Numbered from the stretch's first letter, positions 36,513 to 48,074 are shown. The stretch is DNA of 64,000 nucleotides from Atherinomorus stipes (GCA_023101725.1 JALJCO010007127.1:186001-250000); one strand, 5' to 3'. Notes: generated by a model not told the origin, from the sequence alone. Numbers and translations: made by a program.

Positions 36513-37509
36513 CTTGATAAAGAAGAATGTGGGTTGTGCATCAGATTCCTTGTGCAACACAACAGCAAGCAGTCTAGCTGGTGTTGTCAGTGTTGAGATG
36601 AGCTCAATAAAAACCTCATAATACTCTCAATTCAGATGTGATAAAATCGATCAAAAGTGTCATTACTAAATTTACAATCTTTAAAATACTCATTGTTAAA
36701 ATTGCCTCTGCTACTTATTGCCTCTCCATCTCTCAAACTGGCACTTACAGCCTGGCACCTGCTTAGATTTACGAATAGCTTCCTCTCCTCCATTTGGAGG
36801 TGGATCTTGGGCAGCTTATCTTGTGTAATAGGCTCTTAAATAAATCTCATTGCTTTACATACACAAGAGCTGTGTGTCACTTAGACTTTCTTCAGTGTTT
36901 GGGCCTACAGTATAATAGTCTGGACTTTACCTGGTCACTTCCTCAACAGTTTTTAAGCCGAAGGGAGAGATGGCTTGACAATTTCTCATTCACTAATAAA
37001 CCCCAAACCCATAGGCAATTACATGAGTTTCAGTCAAACAACATAATGAGTGGACTGCAAAGGAGTTCATCATTACACAGAACCAGGAATTAAACATAAC
37101 GCTCAGCTTGACCTAACAGTGAAAAATATGAGACAGGTTTGCGAATCCACATGCCTGCAACTTTAAGTTTGATGGATATAAGTGATCACACACTCTCTCA
37201 GTGCGTGACAGAGCAGTCATAGCTGGGGAGATCTCTGTCATGCCTCTGATTCATCGTCATCATCCCTCTCCTGTCACAGCTAGTGAGAGGCGGTCAGGCC
37301 AGCTGCTACAGGGCACTGCGGTGAGCTGTGGCATGGAGGGATGCTGGCAGGTCAAGAGAAGCCCTCTCACTGTTCCGATCAGCCAATCCTCACAAACAAA
37401 CGCTGTAAGTAACAAGGATGTGCCTGATCTGGGGGGAAAGGAAGAACGTCTAGATAAAAAAAGAAGAAAACATAAAAGAAGCAACCTCTCACTCAGTGGC
37501 AGAGAGCTG

Positions 37510-37515
<6 letters not shown>

Positions 37516-37541
<26 letters not shown>

Positions 37542-37542
37542 A
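37516..37542. repeat. (AAT)9 microsatellite
   Basis: Tandem AAT units following a single AAT interruption. Confidence 0.93.
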
Positions 37543-37721
37543 ACTGATGTTACAATCAAAAGATTACCTAATGATCATTACTGTAAAACTGTTATGGACA
37601 TTACTGCTAAGTACTATTATTGAAGTATTACTAGTTTTAACTATATATAATCTGACTTTATATCAGCTTTTTTGTCCAACAACTATTTGCCTCTGCCTCA
37701 TTTCAGTCACATTGTATTTTA

Positions 37722-37860
37722 GAGGCCAGAGAGAAATGGGGATGACATGCAGTAAAGAGCTACAGGCCAGGACTTGAACTCAAGCCAACTCTGTCCAGAA
37801 ACTGCAGCCTCTGTATTTGGGGAGCCTGCTCATCCACTTGAACTATCTGGCACCACAAGT
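37722..37860 (-). mobile_element. tRNA-derived SINE head
   Basis: Read on the minus strand, it has an A-box-like tagttcaagtggatgagca (about 37845-37827) and a B-box-like agttcaagtcc (37780-37770). These are the internal RNA polymerase III promoter elements of a tRNA-derived SINE. The tail contains ctgcatgtcatccccatttc, a block familiar from fish SINE copies. No poly-A or target duplication is clear, so it is an old or partial copy. Confidence 0.65.
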
Positions 37861-39265
37861 GCAGAATGCAAAGGAATATTGCATTATCAATGCATGGTGA
37901 TGGTGAGGAAACTAGTCCTTATTATTACTATTTGGCAACATGATGACAAGTGGAAAATCTGAAAGTATACTGAAGAATAAATTCTTATGACATTCATGTG
38001 AAATAAGCTGCACCTGTATTAATTGCAGGCTCCTTATCAATGGATCAGCTTGTTTGACTCTGAGTTGATTTGAGCTGCTTCCGTTAAAATGCTTTGGTCG
38101 TTTTAAGAATGAGCTGGTCACAGTTGTGTTTGTTAATCAGCACAGTTTTAGGACCTCACCTGAAAAACCAGGCACTCCCACTGGTGTAGTTTATGATTTG
38201 CAATCACACTCTCATTTCCCTGGCTTAGCAAATCCAGGTTGTCATCTCTGAGCTGCTTTGCCTGACCTAATCTAACACAATGGCTGCAATTAAAACATTA
38301 TTCCCAATTAAATTATTTAATGAAACGCCACAAGCAGTGGACACACATTAAAAAGATGTGTTTATAACGTGAGTAAAATGGGATCAAAAGCTATTCTGCT
38401 ATTAAAAAATTGCAATGAGTGAAGACCACAGATTTCATTTTAGTATCAATAAACATATTATTCTGAAATGGTTCCATCTGGTATTCATTAGATACAAAAA
38501 CTGTATTATTAGTGAAAACAGATCAAAATATAAATTTAGCTTTTCTTCAACCAAGTGGTAATAGCCTAAGCTCTAATCAGGATTATCTTTAAATTCTCCA
38601 TTGATACCATAATCTTTAGCATCTTCAGTCAAGACAGTAAGATCTTCATCAAATCTTTTCAACAGAAGCATCAATCCTCCCCTCTCGTCTCTGTCAGTCT
38701 AGAAGACAAGCCATCCAAAGCTTCAACATGCATGCAAATGAGTCCCTGGCTTTACTGGGTACATATGCTGGCAGACTGTGGTTCAACAACATTAGCATAA
38801 ACACTGCTACTGGCTTTATAGATTTTGTTTTTTGGATTTAGATAAAGAAATCCCATTTTGAAAGATCCAGAATGTTGGAACACTTTGGCATACTGGTATT
38901 TCAGAGGTATGGTTTTTATGTAAAGATTGGGGTCTTTTCATTTTACTAACCAAATGTTTCATGGAGTTATTTCAGCAAGAAATATGCCCATTGACCCACT
39001 TACATGAAAACCCCACTCTTGTGAGGCAAAGAGGAGTATCACTTAGAATTAAGGTGCTCACAAAAATATTACTGTGAGTGAAAAGAGATGGAAATTTATT
39101 TATTTTCTTAAAGAAATGTATGAACATATTCCTACTAAAATATCAAATCTGTGAGTTTTACATGCCCTGTATAAGAAATTCGACATACTGCAAATGGTTT
39201 ATATGCATCATTGTAAAATGGGAGGTTTTCTGTCATTCAATTATAAAGTTGACATTATAAGTTAA
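37861..39265. other. Unique non-coding sequence, possible regulatory DNA
   Basis: No exon. The stretch 38150-38380 has low repeat content and several homeodomain-type AATTA/TTAAT cores close together (gcaattaaaac, ccaattaaattatttaatg). This resembles conserved non-coding enhancers of developmental genes in composition only. Confidence 0.35.
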
Positions 39266-39566
39266 TAGGGCTGGGAAAAAATATCAATACACTGAAGTAT
39301 CTCGATATTTTCATATGCCGATATATCGATATCTAAAAATACAGTATTGATTTATTTTACTGATGAAATCTTGCGAGATTTCGTCGTTCAGTCACGTAGT
39401 CTTGCAGGTTTTTGTGAAATCTCTGGGGAATTTGTAGGATAACGCTGAAATCTCACAAGATTTTGTTGGTAAAATAGATCAATATCGCATTTTTAAATAT
39501 CTATATGAAATCTGCACATGAAAATATCGCAATATTTCAGTGTATCGTTATTTTTTCCCAGCCCTA
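39266..39566. mobile_element. 301-bp foldback MITE with arms over 100 bp
   Basis: The left end tagggctgggaaaaaatatc and the inverted right end tagggctgggaaaaaataac begin arms that continue to match through the gatattttcat region and the aaatcttg(c/t)gagattt block, leaving only a short centre. Repeated ATCGAT/GATAT motifs fill the arms. The TAGGGCTGGG start is common in fish miniature hAT-like elements; the superfamily is inferred. Confidence 0.8.
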
Positions 39567-40999
39567 CAAAATAGCCAGAGTAAAAGATTTTCAATACTAA
39601 ACAAACATCCATCCATTTCCTGTACCCAAGACTACTTTGGATGCTTTGGGATGGAAAAATCAACCAGTTTTACTGATTTTATATACATACACATACACAC
39701 ACACAGAGAATAACAATGTCTGTTAAACTCAGCCATGAACAATGTTTTTTTTTCTTTATGTATCTGTTTTTCAGTTGCACTCCATTATTCTACCCATTCA
39801 CCTAAACCTAATGTCTGAATGCTCGCTAATCTTTCTGTTCACTTGGTTTGGCAACAAAAACACCATGAGAGCAAAGGCAAATCAATGCATTTCTCTCTGC
39901 ACTGCACAGGAAAGCATACACACAAAGTTAGCACCAGAGAGAGAGGTTGTTTGTTTTTTTTTTCACAAATCTTGAGTAATGTATTCCACATAATAATACC
40001 AGGCTCTAGAAATTTAATGAGGAAACTGACAAGTTGAAGCTAGATATTCACTGTTTCATAAAGTTTCTGTAATACTTGTAGTTTAATTTCCTGCTGATCA
40101 TCAGATGACTTCCTGACTAATAATTGCAGCTCAGAAGCAAACAAACACTGTTATTATACAACAGCTTGATAACAGGCTGCTGAGGTTTCCACAATCAGAT
40201 TAAATTACACTGCAGAGCACCACGGTGTGTACATGTTTGATTTAAGCATGTGCGCATGCAGCCCAAGCATCTCTGACAGAGAAATGCCTGAACTTATTAG
40301 ATTCCAAGGAATCCAATACTGGGTATAAGTCCATATAAAATCCATTGTGAGCCACTCTAACCATAAATCTACTTCTCGCAGATACATTATTACAGGCATC
40401 AGTTCTGCAGGTGACCGTGCTCCCCACAATACTTCATTAAAACCATTTTAATAGAGCTATCTCTCAGATAACTTTTCCTAGAGGAGCTATTTGTATATCT
40501 GCATTGCTCTATACATCCGCTAGCCTTACCAGCGAAGGGGAATATCAGAAACTGACACTAACAATAAAACTATTTAAACAAGCCAGGCAGACAGCAAAGA
40601 GGTTTTGTTCAGAATTACAACAATGTGTGTGGTGTGCACTATCACAGCACACACAAGTCCAGTAACACTTGGAAATTGCTTAGCATTCAGCAGCTGATTC
40701 CAGCACTGAAAGGGATCTGCATTTAAACTGAGTATAGGAGAGAGTGTGCATAGGCAGTCCTCCTCAGTGTCTGGCCTAAGGCCTCCCTGGTGGATTATGT
40801 TACCCAACAATGGCAGTGGCCTTTCACAGTTGGAGCAAGCTCCAGTAGCTGGAAGGCATACAAACATGGCTCTCTTCTCCTTTCTTTTGCTCTCCCACTT
40901 GTTCTGACACTGTCCCCTGACAAATGCACATCTACAGTATCTCTTCATATCAACAAAAATTTGTCCTAGTTTCTGTTCCAAGGAAAAACAAAAATGTAA
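39567..40999. other. Non-coding sequence, no gene seen
   Basis: No gene recognised. The minus-strand open frame 40574-40981 (135 codons) contains no domain I know and has no supporting splice or start context. Confidence 0.5.
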
Positions 41000-41037
41000 A
41001 CTTTCACAGTGATGGATTTCACCATCACTGTGAAAGT
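41000..41037. repeat. Perfect 16-bp hairpin with 6-nt loop
   Basis: actttcacagtgatgg (41000-41015) is perfectly complementary to 41022-41037, with loop atttca. No other element boundary is obvious around it. Confidence 0.93.
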
Positions 41038-41163
41038 GAGCACAATGAATGGCTTCAAAAATCAGCTGCGTGTTTGGGAAGACAAAAAAGGGGGCGCTTC
41101 TTTGACTAGCATCTTTAAAAGAGTGAACATAAAAGCTTTGAGAGGACCACAGACAGATGATCT

Positions 41164-41168
<5 letters not shown>

Positions 41169-41216
<48 letters not shown>
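41169..41216. repeat. (TA)24 microsatellite
   Basis: 48 bp of uninterrupted TA, self-complementary and cruciform-prone. Open frames on both strands are YIYI shadows. Confidence 0.98.
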
Positions 41217-41218
<2 letters not shown>

Positions 41219-41617
41219 ATAAGCGCTGAGAGAAAGACAGCCAGAAGAATAGACTGTTGTATGACCTGGGGGCGTGACAGGAAGCTGTAATATTAAACAA
41301 TGCTCTTCAGACACTCAGTAGCTGTGACTTAAAAGCTGATGCTTGCACAGAAATCCTTCATTTCCAGCAAGGTGAAATGAATAACAAGAGTAATCTACTC
41401 TGTTGCATGTTTTAGAGGCAGGCTGATATTCCTGCATTAGGTCTGACCCAAAGTTTAGTTGTATTCATCAGCAGAGTGACCGTTTCAGAAAAAAAAAACA
41501 AAAAAACAAAACAAATGCCAGGCTACTAGCAATAATTTTTACCCATTCTTAGGGGTTGCTCAAGAACTCCTAAATTTAATATCAGCCCACCAAAACATGA
41601 TTACTACTATTATTATT

Positions 41618-41892
41618 ACGTCTGCCAAGGAGGTGGTGTTATTGCTCGTGTTTGTTTGTCTGTATCTGTTAGCAAAATATCTCAAAAGAAGTAATAATGG
41701 ATTTTTATTAAATTTTCAGGGAATGTTGATAATGGCACAAAGAACAACTGATTAAATTTTGGTGTTGATCTGGATCACCATCTGGATCCAGGAATTTTTG
41801 GAAGTATTCTTCGTCATCGTGAGAAAAGGCCATGGGGGGCAGTGAGCTGCTTGGTGGAGGTCTGCACTCTCTGAGCGCTTTTCTTGTTCATA
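41618..41892 (+). repeat. Dispersed vertebrate-type repeat, class uncertain
   Basis: It begins tctgccaaggaggtggtg, continues with ttagcaaaatatctcaaaag and ggatcaccatctggatccag, and ends ggtctgcactctctgagcg then cttttcttgttc. I recognise this as a very common dispersed repeat in fish. The TC start and the hairpin-prone end followed by a CTRR-like site would fit a non-autonomous Helitron, but this copy ends CTTG, so the class stays open. Confidence 0.5.
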
Positions 41893-44800
41893 ATATCATT
41901 TTTACACTTTTATGCAAGCTTATAAACAGCTGAGTAAAAACATCAAACACTAATTCTTCCATAATGACACTGAAGAAAACAGAGTTATGTAGCTGCACCT
42001 TTCCTGTCTGGAACTGAGGCCCCAGCCAATGGACAGTTGCAAGTTCTCAACATTAGATAGGATTTTCAAGCTCAGATCCTCCACTCCTGTTTCAGTTACA
42101 ATGGTAAGTTGCAATATTTCCATTTGTGGAAAGACACTTTACAATAAGTTAGGCCACCCCAACTGTCTGACCCCAGAATTGCCTCTAGAGTACATGTTAT
42201 GAAAGATAAACAAAACTTCAAGAAACGAGACATTATTTGTTATGAGCCCAAGAAAAAAAAATTTTTTTGAGCCTGAAACTTATAAAATACAGATAACCTC
42301 AAAAGTGACACTGCTACATTAATGCAGGTACTGAGTCCTTGTTAACGCCGCAATAATTTGCCTAGGGGCAGCAAGGGCTTTTTTTTAATGCAATGGCATG
42401 CATAATGCCCATGAGGGCCTCTACTTGGCTCAGCTCAGCTTAAATCTTCACTGCTGCATCTTCACTTGAATGGGAAAAAAACGAAAAATCCACAGGAGAA
42501 AAGATGAAGACATTAAATGGGTGTGCTGACAGTTCCCATATGAACAAACTAAGGCGCAAAGTGCACCAGACAGTGCATGGTCTGAGATTACACGACTACA
42601 ACAGAAGCACTTTGAGATTCCCCTCTAGTCAAAATTGTAAGTCTTCTCATTGGTGAAATCCTGGAAATACAAGATGTACTGTTTGAGTACGCCATACAAA
42701 AGCAACAAGACATAGTGGGACCTGACAGTGCTCAGCTATGTTCAACAGTGCAGCGTAATTAAAATTCTGTAAAGAGAAGAACATAGCCTCGATCTACAGC
42801 ACATCAGAGAGCGCAGCTATAGCTGACTCATCATTGCTGTCATGCACAACAATCATTACGACACAACTGAGACTTCTGGCCTTCCCCTTACAAAACCTGT
42901 GGGTGGGGTATGAGGTTCATCACAGTGCTTTGCAAAATCTTCATCGCAATAATGATCATCTCTTATTTCTATTCTAAACCCTTGGGGTGTTGAAAAGCAA
43001 TATTTGTGCAAATGCTAGTCATAGCCTCCTCTCTGCCCTCTGGTCCTATAAAATTTGATGGCTTCTTTTTCATAATTTTCATTTTAATTTCAAGGTTCTT
43101 TAGCTTCAAAGATACAACAAAGGAACAAGGCTATTTTGTACAGTCTGCAATGACACATTCTCATCTGGACAACATTGTTTGCATAAGGACAGTCATACTG
43201 GGCATCAAAGAAATGTGAAAAATATACAGAGATTTTAAAATATTAAACACCTCCTACTTCCCCTAAAAGCATTTTTAATAATCAACTGGGCGATGTGTAC
43301 ATGTATTTGGAGCCTGAGCAGATTTTAGTATATTTGAACTAATCCACAACAGAAGCACAGGAGCAGGGTTAATTGACCCTATTGAGATAGCAGTCACAAA
43401 GTATTTTCAAGTTAATATTTTCATAAGTTATTGTTGGAAAAAAAAAAAAAAAAAAAAAACAAGGGAAAAGTTTTTAAAAAAAAAAAGAACAACAATAATT
43501 GTGAGAAAAAAAAAAACCCCACTGAAGCCCAAATACAGAGATTAGAGTTCAGCACAAAGTCTGTCATTATTAGACAGGCAAAGAAGACCAACATTCCATC
43601 TTCACTGTATATACCGTGAGGCATCTGCAGTCATATTAGTAAGATGCAGAGGATCTCTAATGGATGAGATGGGAGGGGGGAGCAGATGCTGTGGCCTTGT
43701 GAATAATAAGAAAAGCATTCCCGTTTGTTCTTTACAGAAGTCACCAGGCAGCAGGGGAAGATCAACAGATTGTTGAATTGCTCGCTGCTTCTTTGAGATA
43801 AGAGCGCGTGCTTGCAAAAATGTCTGCCTTGCACTTTTTCCCTTTAGGTACAAATGGAGAAGTGATGATAACATGAGAAAAAAAATAATACAGTTTGTCT
43901 TTTTTTGTTGTTGTTGTTGTTTGTTTTTTGCATATTACCTCAAACCTAGATGCCACCACCTATATTAATATTCCCATTCCTGTGATATCTTTGAACTTAA
44001 TTCAATTCGGCAGGATTCTAATGGCTTCATCATATTTCTTTGACCTCTTATCCTTGATTCTTGTCATTCCTGGATTTTGCATTACCTCTGCTGGAACCAG
44101 AATAATGCTTAAATTCCTCTTTTTTTCTCCTTTTATTCCTCTCCACCTGCCCGTGCCCCTTTGCACACAAGATAGTCTAATTACTGGGTGTATTCTAATA
44201 GCATATAATTTTCATCCGCACGAGGAGCCATTAACACAGCTTTATTCTCCTAGACGGAAGGTTGTGCATTTACATCAAACAAGTGATCCATTCATATCAC
44301 AGCTGGAGTTAGTCTAGAGAATAATTTACAGATGCAGTGTTCATTTATGCTGTACTACTGGAGGCAGTGTTTTAATGACTGGAATCACACATTAGTCCAT
44401 ACCAGAGATAGCAGATCTCAATTTCCAGAGGAGATTGAGTGACCGAAGAGGCTGAATAAGTTAGACATGGATATGGGAATAATACTCAGAAGAGTCTGGA
44501 AGGACTGTGTCTCAGGAATGAAGATGTGGCCAGACTAGTATCTGAAGCCCTGATGGGGTGATAACTGGCTAAAACTGCATCATTATCCCACAAGTGGGAG
44601 AAGCCTTTTTGATTTAATGAATGGAAAGAAAAGATAACAAGTATGGATATACTGCCCCCAAAAAGGGGGAAATAAGAAGCTTGGTTTCATATTAAAATAC
44701 CAAGTACGCAATCGCAAACGCGGTTCTTCCGTCAAAACGCACGGATGGGGTGATTGGATATTTTACTCTTGACTCATTATCACTTAGATGGCAAGTGGCA

Positions 44801-45105
44801 GGGACACTGTCATCGTACAAACCAGGAAAACGCAGTCATCCAACTTTGTCAAAAAGAATAATCGAATTTCTTTAATGGTTCGAGATTTATGAGAAAGTTA
44901 TGGAAATGTAAACTACCAATGCAGTCAGTCAGGCAAAATCAGACAGCACGACAAAATAAAATGGTCAGAGCTGCATTTTAGAAGCCGCTTGAAATATGTT
45001 TTCATAAAAGAGATGCTCGCCTTAGGATAACTGATGACAAGTGTAAACAGATTGTCTATGCAGAATGAATGAAACGAGAGAACAATTTGCGCAATTGCCC
45101 CTTAC
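41893..45105. other. Non-coding sequence, no gene seen
   Basis: Largely unique AT-rich sequence. A runs occupy about 43438-43459 and 43479-43488, and there is a GTT repeat near 43906-43920. The open frame 43895-44317 begins in the GTT repeat and is not a convincing gene. The stretch 44000-44320 is complex and repeat-free and contains a homeodomain-type taattac; it may be regulatory. Confidence 0.45.
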
Positions 45106-45400
45106 CTTGTCAACACAGCAGACTGACTGTCCGACAGTCGCCTCGAAAGTAGTCCTGTGAATTCCACTGAAACTGCTTCTTTCCTTTGAAATTATTTCAA
45201 GTCGGGATCGATCATAGCCAGGACGTCACTTAGATGTAAGGTCCCACAGACTGTAGTATCTTCCTGTATCGCTCCGTCTGTGGGCTGCAGAGGCATCACT
45301 GAACGAATGAAACAGCGCTGCACATGAACGGGAAATGGGAAAATCCGACGTGGATTCTGGATTCATGGGCTATCTGGCTCTTGTGGTCATAATTCTGCCC
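45106..45400 (-). other. Candidate 5' exon with consensus splice donor
   Basis: On the minus strand the sequence ends tgttgacaag before a textbook donor, GTAAGG (GT is the complement of 45105-45104). The preceding 200-300 bp are more CpG-rich than the flanks and contain tgacgtcc (about 45228-45221), one base from a cAMP-response element. A short frame MPLQPTDGAIQEDTT... runs from ATG 45296 to TAA 45192 (34 codons), ending well before the donor, so it would be an upstream reading frame rather than the main coding start. No TATA box is obvious. This could be a non-coding first exon of a gene whose other exons lie at lower coordinates or outside the window; I find no partner exon. The start position is a guess. 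Confidence 0.35.
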
Positions 45401-45529
45401 ACACAGAGAAATAAACAGCCACCGAAACGGCTTCCTACTGATTAAATACTGTAAGATTTAATTTGCGCATTACATCCATTTCTAAAGGAAAATGGAAATA
45501 AAAATTACTAATGTGTGTGTGTGGGGGGG

Positions 45530-45534
45530 GGGGG
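45530..45534. repeat. End of a TG/poly-G simple tract
   Basis: A short gtgtgtgt run passes into about ten G bases (45512-45534) upstream of the SINE that follows. Confidence 0.7.
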
Positions 45535-45584
45535 TCTGTCTCCGAGTTTACACATAATGTTTGAATGCATAGTCTGTTAGGTTT

Positions 45585-45965
45585 TCATTCATTTATTATC
45601 TGTACCATTTCTCCAGTTCAGGGTCACGGGGGGTTGCTGGAGCCCACCCCAGCTATTATCAGGCGAGAGGGAGGGTACACCCTGGACAGGTCGCCAGTCT
45701 GCCGCAGGGCCAACACAGAGACAACCATTCACACCTAGGGGCATTTTTTTTTTTTTTTTAGTGTGAAGAATTAACCTAACACGCATGTCTTTAGACAGGT
45801 AGAGAGTACCTGGAGAGAACCAACGCATGCACAGGGAGAACATGCAAACTCCACACAGGAAGACCGCTGATGGAATTGTTCAAATGACTTTCCTAGCCGG
45901 GAATCGAACCTGCGATATTCTTATTATGAGGCTGCAGTGCTAACCACTACCCGGTGGGGTAGTTA
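45585..45965 (-). mobile_element. tRNA-derived SINE, near complete, minus orientation
   Basis: Reading from 45965 leftward: an A-box-like gtagtggttagcactgc, then a B box ggttcgattcc (45910-45900), then the conserved body (gagtttgcatgttctccctg, gcgacctgtccagggtgta, caccccagctattatc in plus orientation or its complement) and an end near ttctccagttcagggtcacg. The internal RNA polymerase III promoter boxes identify it as a tRNA-derived SINE. A T16 run (45748-45763) interrupts the body. It is the same family as 56936-57237, in the opposite orientation. Confidence 0.85.
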
Positions 45966-46154
45966 CCCCCACCGTAACTACACACAGTATTAAATTTCTG
46001 AAATTTAAATATGAAATATCCCCACACTGATGGCAGGAATGTAGTTAACTTCATTAATCTCCCACAACCACTGCAAATACAAATGAGAAGCGCAGAAGCA
46101 CAGTTTTATATTTAAAGCCAGACTTAATCCTGCTCAGAAACACTTGTTATACTG

Positions 46155-46365
46155 CAGGGATCTCCAAATCTGGACCTCTTGGGCCAGTGTCCGGAAGGTT
46201 TTCAACATTTCCCTGCTTCAGCACACCTGACTCAAATGAAATGGATCCAACAGGCAATCAAGTTCTGCATAATGACTCATTAATTTGAGTCAGGTGTGTT
46301 GGCGAAAGAACACAGTGAAAACCTTCTGTACACTGGCCCAAGCGGTCTGGATTTAGTAATCCCTG
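46155..46365. mobile_element. hAT-like MITE, almost fully palindromic
   Basis: It begins cagggatctccaaatctgga and ends, inverted, cagggattactaaatccaga; both then continue into c-gcttgggccagtgt-like sequence, gaaggttttca and cacacctgactcaaat. The pairing covers nearly the entire 211 bp. The CAGGG termini are hAT-like. Flanking octamers do not match, so the target duplication has decayed. Confidence 0.8.
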
Positions 46366-46663
46366 GGCGAAATGGTCCTTCCATCATGACTTTTGTCAAT
46401 ACGTTATTTATTCATTAAAAAGACGAGGAAAAAAATCAAACCTCTGTGAGAGCTGCAGGTCTGTAAAAACTGACCAATCCCAGCCGTCCGCACTGCATGG
46501 CAGGAATTGGTCATTTGCACCATATGGCTCATCGCAAGCATCTGGGAACTTTCCCCAAATTTGTCACATCTGGTTAGCTAGTGGGTGAAAACATTGCTTT
46601 GCTGCATAGGGGAGCCATTTGATTACCTGCCTTGTTACTCGTTGATCTTTGTTTACTTTGGAA

Positions 46664-47130
46664 ATGCCCAGAAGTTACGCTGTGTATGGCAGCCATAAAC
46701 ATAACTACCACAAGAGAAGATATTTTTCCAAGTTCCTAAAACAACAGAAAAAAAAAACCCTGAACAACATGATAAGTGGCTTGCAGCTATCAAGCGCATA
46801 AACGCTGACAGTTCACACTGGAGTCCATTGAAACATCTAACAATATGTTCTGATCACTTTGTGACTGATAAGTAAAACATGTACTGTATTGTGGCATCAC
46901 TGTTTAAACTATAGTTGTTTTTGTACATGATAGAAAATACCATTAAATCAGCGGATGCACAGAATCACAGTGCACCGCCCACTCCATTCCCATCTCCTCA
47001 GAACGGACTGTTAAAGATCACATTCATCCAGATTATGTGCCATCAATATTCCCACATAAGTCTAAAAGTCAAAAAGTGGCAGAAAGAAAACATTTGCAGT
47101 GTTATAACCGCTGCACAAAGTCACCATCAG
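46664..47130 (+). pseudogene. THAP-domain protein relic, second family
   Basis: From ATG 46664 the frame reads MPRSYAVYGSHKHNYHKRRYFSKF, then shifts at an A10 run (46749-46758). The next frame gives HDKWLAAIKRINADSSHW, PLKHLTICSDHFVTDK and a stop at 46873-46875. A third segment (from about 47004) gives RTVKDHIHPDYVPSIFPHK. Together these follow the THAP zinc finger: first Cys pair, W core, C-x2-H (CSDH) and the terminal AVPTIF-like YVPSIF. Both cysteines of the first pair are lost, to Tyr (TAC) and Ser (AGC), so the finger cannot bind zinc normally. Between segments two and three lies about 130 bp bounded by gt (46872) and a strong pyrimidine-rich ag (47000-47001), possibly an old intron, though the phase is off by one. 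It is probably from a transposon, given the setting. Confidence 0.8.
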
Positions 47131-47800
47131 TAAAATACCGATAAATTTATTAACTTCAAGCGGCTGGCAATTTCTCACGGCTTAAAGAGTGTGAACCCCT
47201 GAGAATTACAGCAAAGAAATACCACAACTTCTTAAAAATCCGGGGGTAAATTAATATTCAACAAAATGAAAAATGGTTTGAACACAGGGCTCACCTGCTG
47301 ATGAAACCAAATACATCACAAGATCGAGAAACTGATCATCAGGCCATTGTGTAGGTTTGTCTAACCAGGCACCGGCTGGCAGACGATGGGCATCACTTAG
47401 TCCAACAGACACTAGTTTTGCTTTGTATCATCTTCTAGCCTCGGCAGTAAGACTTTCAATATAACTGAACAATATTTCAACATTCTTTCAAAGTAAGACC
47501 AGAGTGGTAAAAATAAAAAAAAAGGCGAAAAAAAGGTTTTTTAAGCTCATCAGACGCAGTTCAAATGTGAGGTTTGTTTCCACCCACTACCTGTTTTTTG
47601 TAGTATAAATAATGAATTGATATTGCTCTAAGAGATCATAAGAATATGAGCTTGTACAAAAGGTACAAAACTAATGCTGCATAAAAAAATTAGGCATTAG
47701 ACATTAAGCACAAAAATAATTTGATGAATTTTATATGATTAATGCAAACAGAGCAAATTACAAATTACATCACAGACAACAAGGCATAAATTTGAGTTTG

Positions 47801-47801
<1 letters not shown>
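47131..47801. other. Non-coding sequence, possibly more of the THAP unit
   Basis: No further THAP or transposase motif recognised. The stretch 47340-47450 (ccaggcaccggctggcagac) is GC-richer than its flanks and might be a further relic exon. Confidence 0.4.

Positions 47802-47876
<75 letters not shown>
47802..47876. repeat. (AC)37 microsatellite
   Basis: 75 bp of uninterrupted AC ending exactly at the TA that starts the mariner MITE. Confidence 0.98.
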
Positions 47877-47879
<3 letters not shown>

Positions 47880-48074
47880 CTACTCACAAAAAGTTAGGGA
47901 TTTTTTTGGAGAACAGAATGATGCAGAATAAATATTTAACCATTGAACAATGTGCATTTTTAAAGTTTAGAGAAAGTTTAATTCAGTTCACCTGAAAAGG
48001 TTGTAGTGGATTTTAGATTCATTCTGACATCATACAAAAAGCCAAATATCCTTAACTTTTTTGTGAGTAGTGTA
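47877..48074. mobile_element. Mariner-type MITE
   Basis: Left end tagctactcacaaaaagtta and inverted right end tacactactcacaaaaaagt give a terminal repeat of about 25 bp with TA at both tips, typical of Tc1/mariner miniature elements. It is 198 bp long and non-coding. A decayed half-copy lies at 13830-13975 in the opposite orientation. Confidence 0.8.

Larger units (their letters stand above)
28014..37721. other. Mostly unique non-coding sequence
   Basis: About 9.7 kb with no recognisable exon. Simple repeats are listed separately. Some stretches (31140-31560, 35560-35900) have balanced composition and few homopolymers and look more like constrained sequence than the flanks, but conservation cannot be judged from one genome. 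The patch 28050-28440 (ending tttgaattctttgtaaatca) may be a DNA-transposon relic. Confidence 0.5.

Noticed and set aside
37770..37845. tRNA gene
   Set aside because: Same reason: tRNA-derived SINE with no intact acceptor stem.
40574..40981. 135-codon minus-strand frame with several cysteines
   Set aside because: Cysteine spacing fits no family I know; no neighbouring coding evidence.
43895..44317. 140-codon hydrophobic plus-strand frame
   Set aside because: Begins in a GTT repeat (MSFFVVVVV); hydrophobicity reflects T-rich DNA.
45900..45950. tRNA gene
   Set aside because: The A and B boxes belong to the SINE head; no cloverleaf with a proper acceptor stem.
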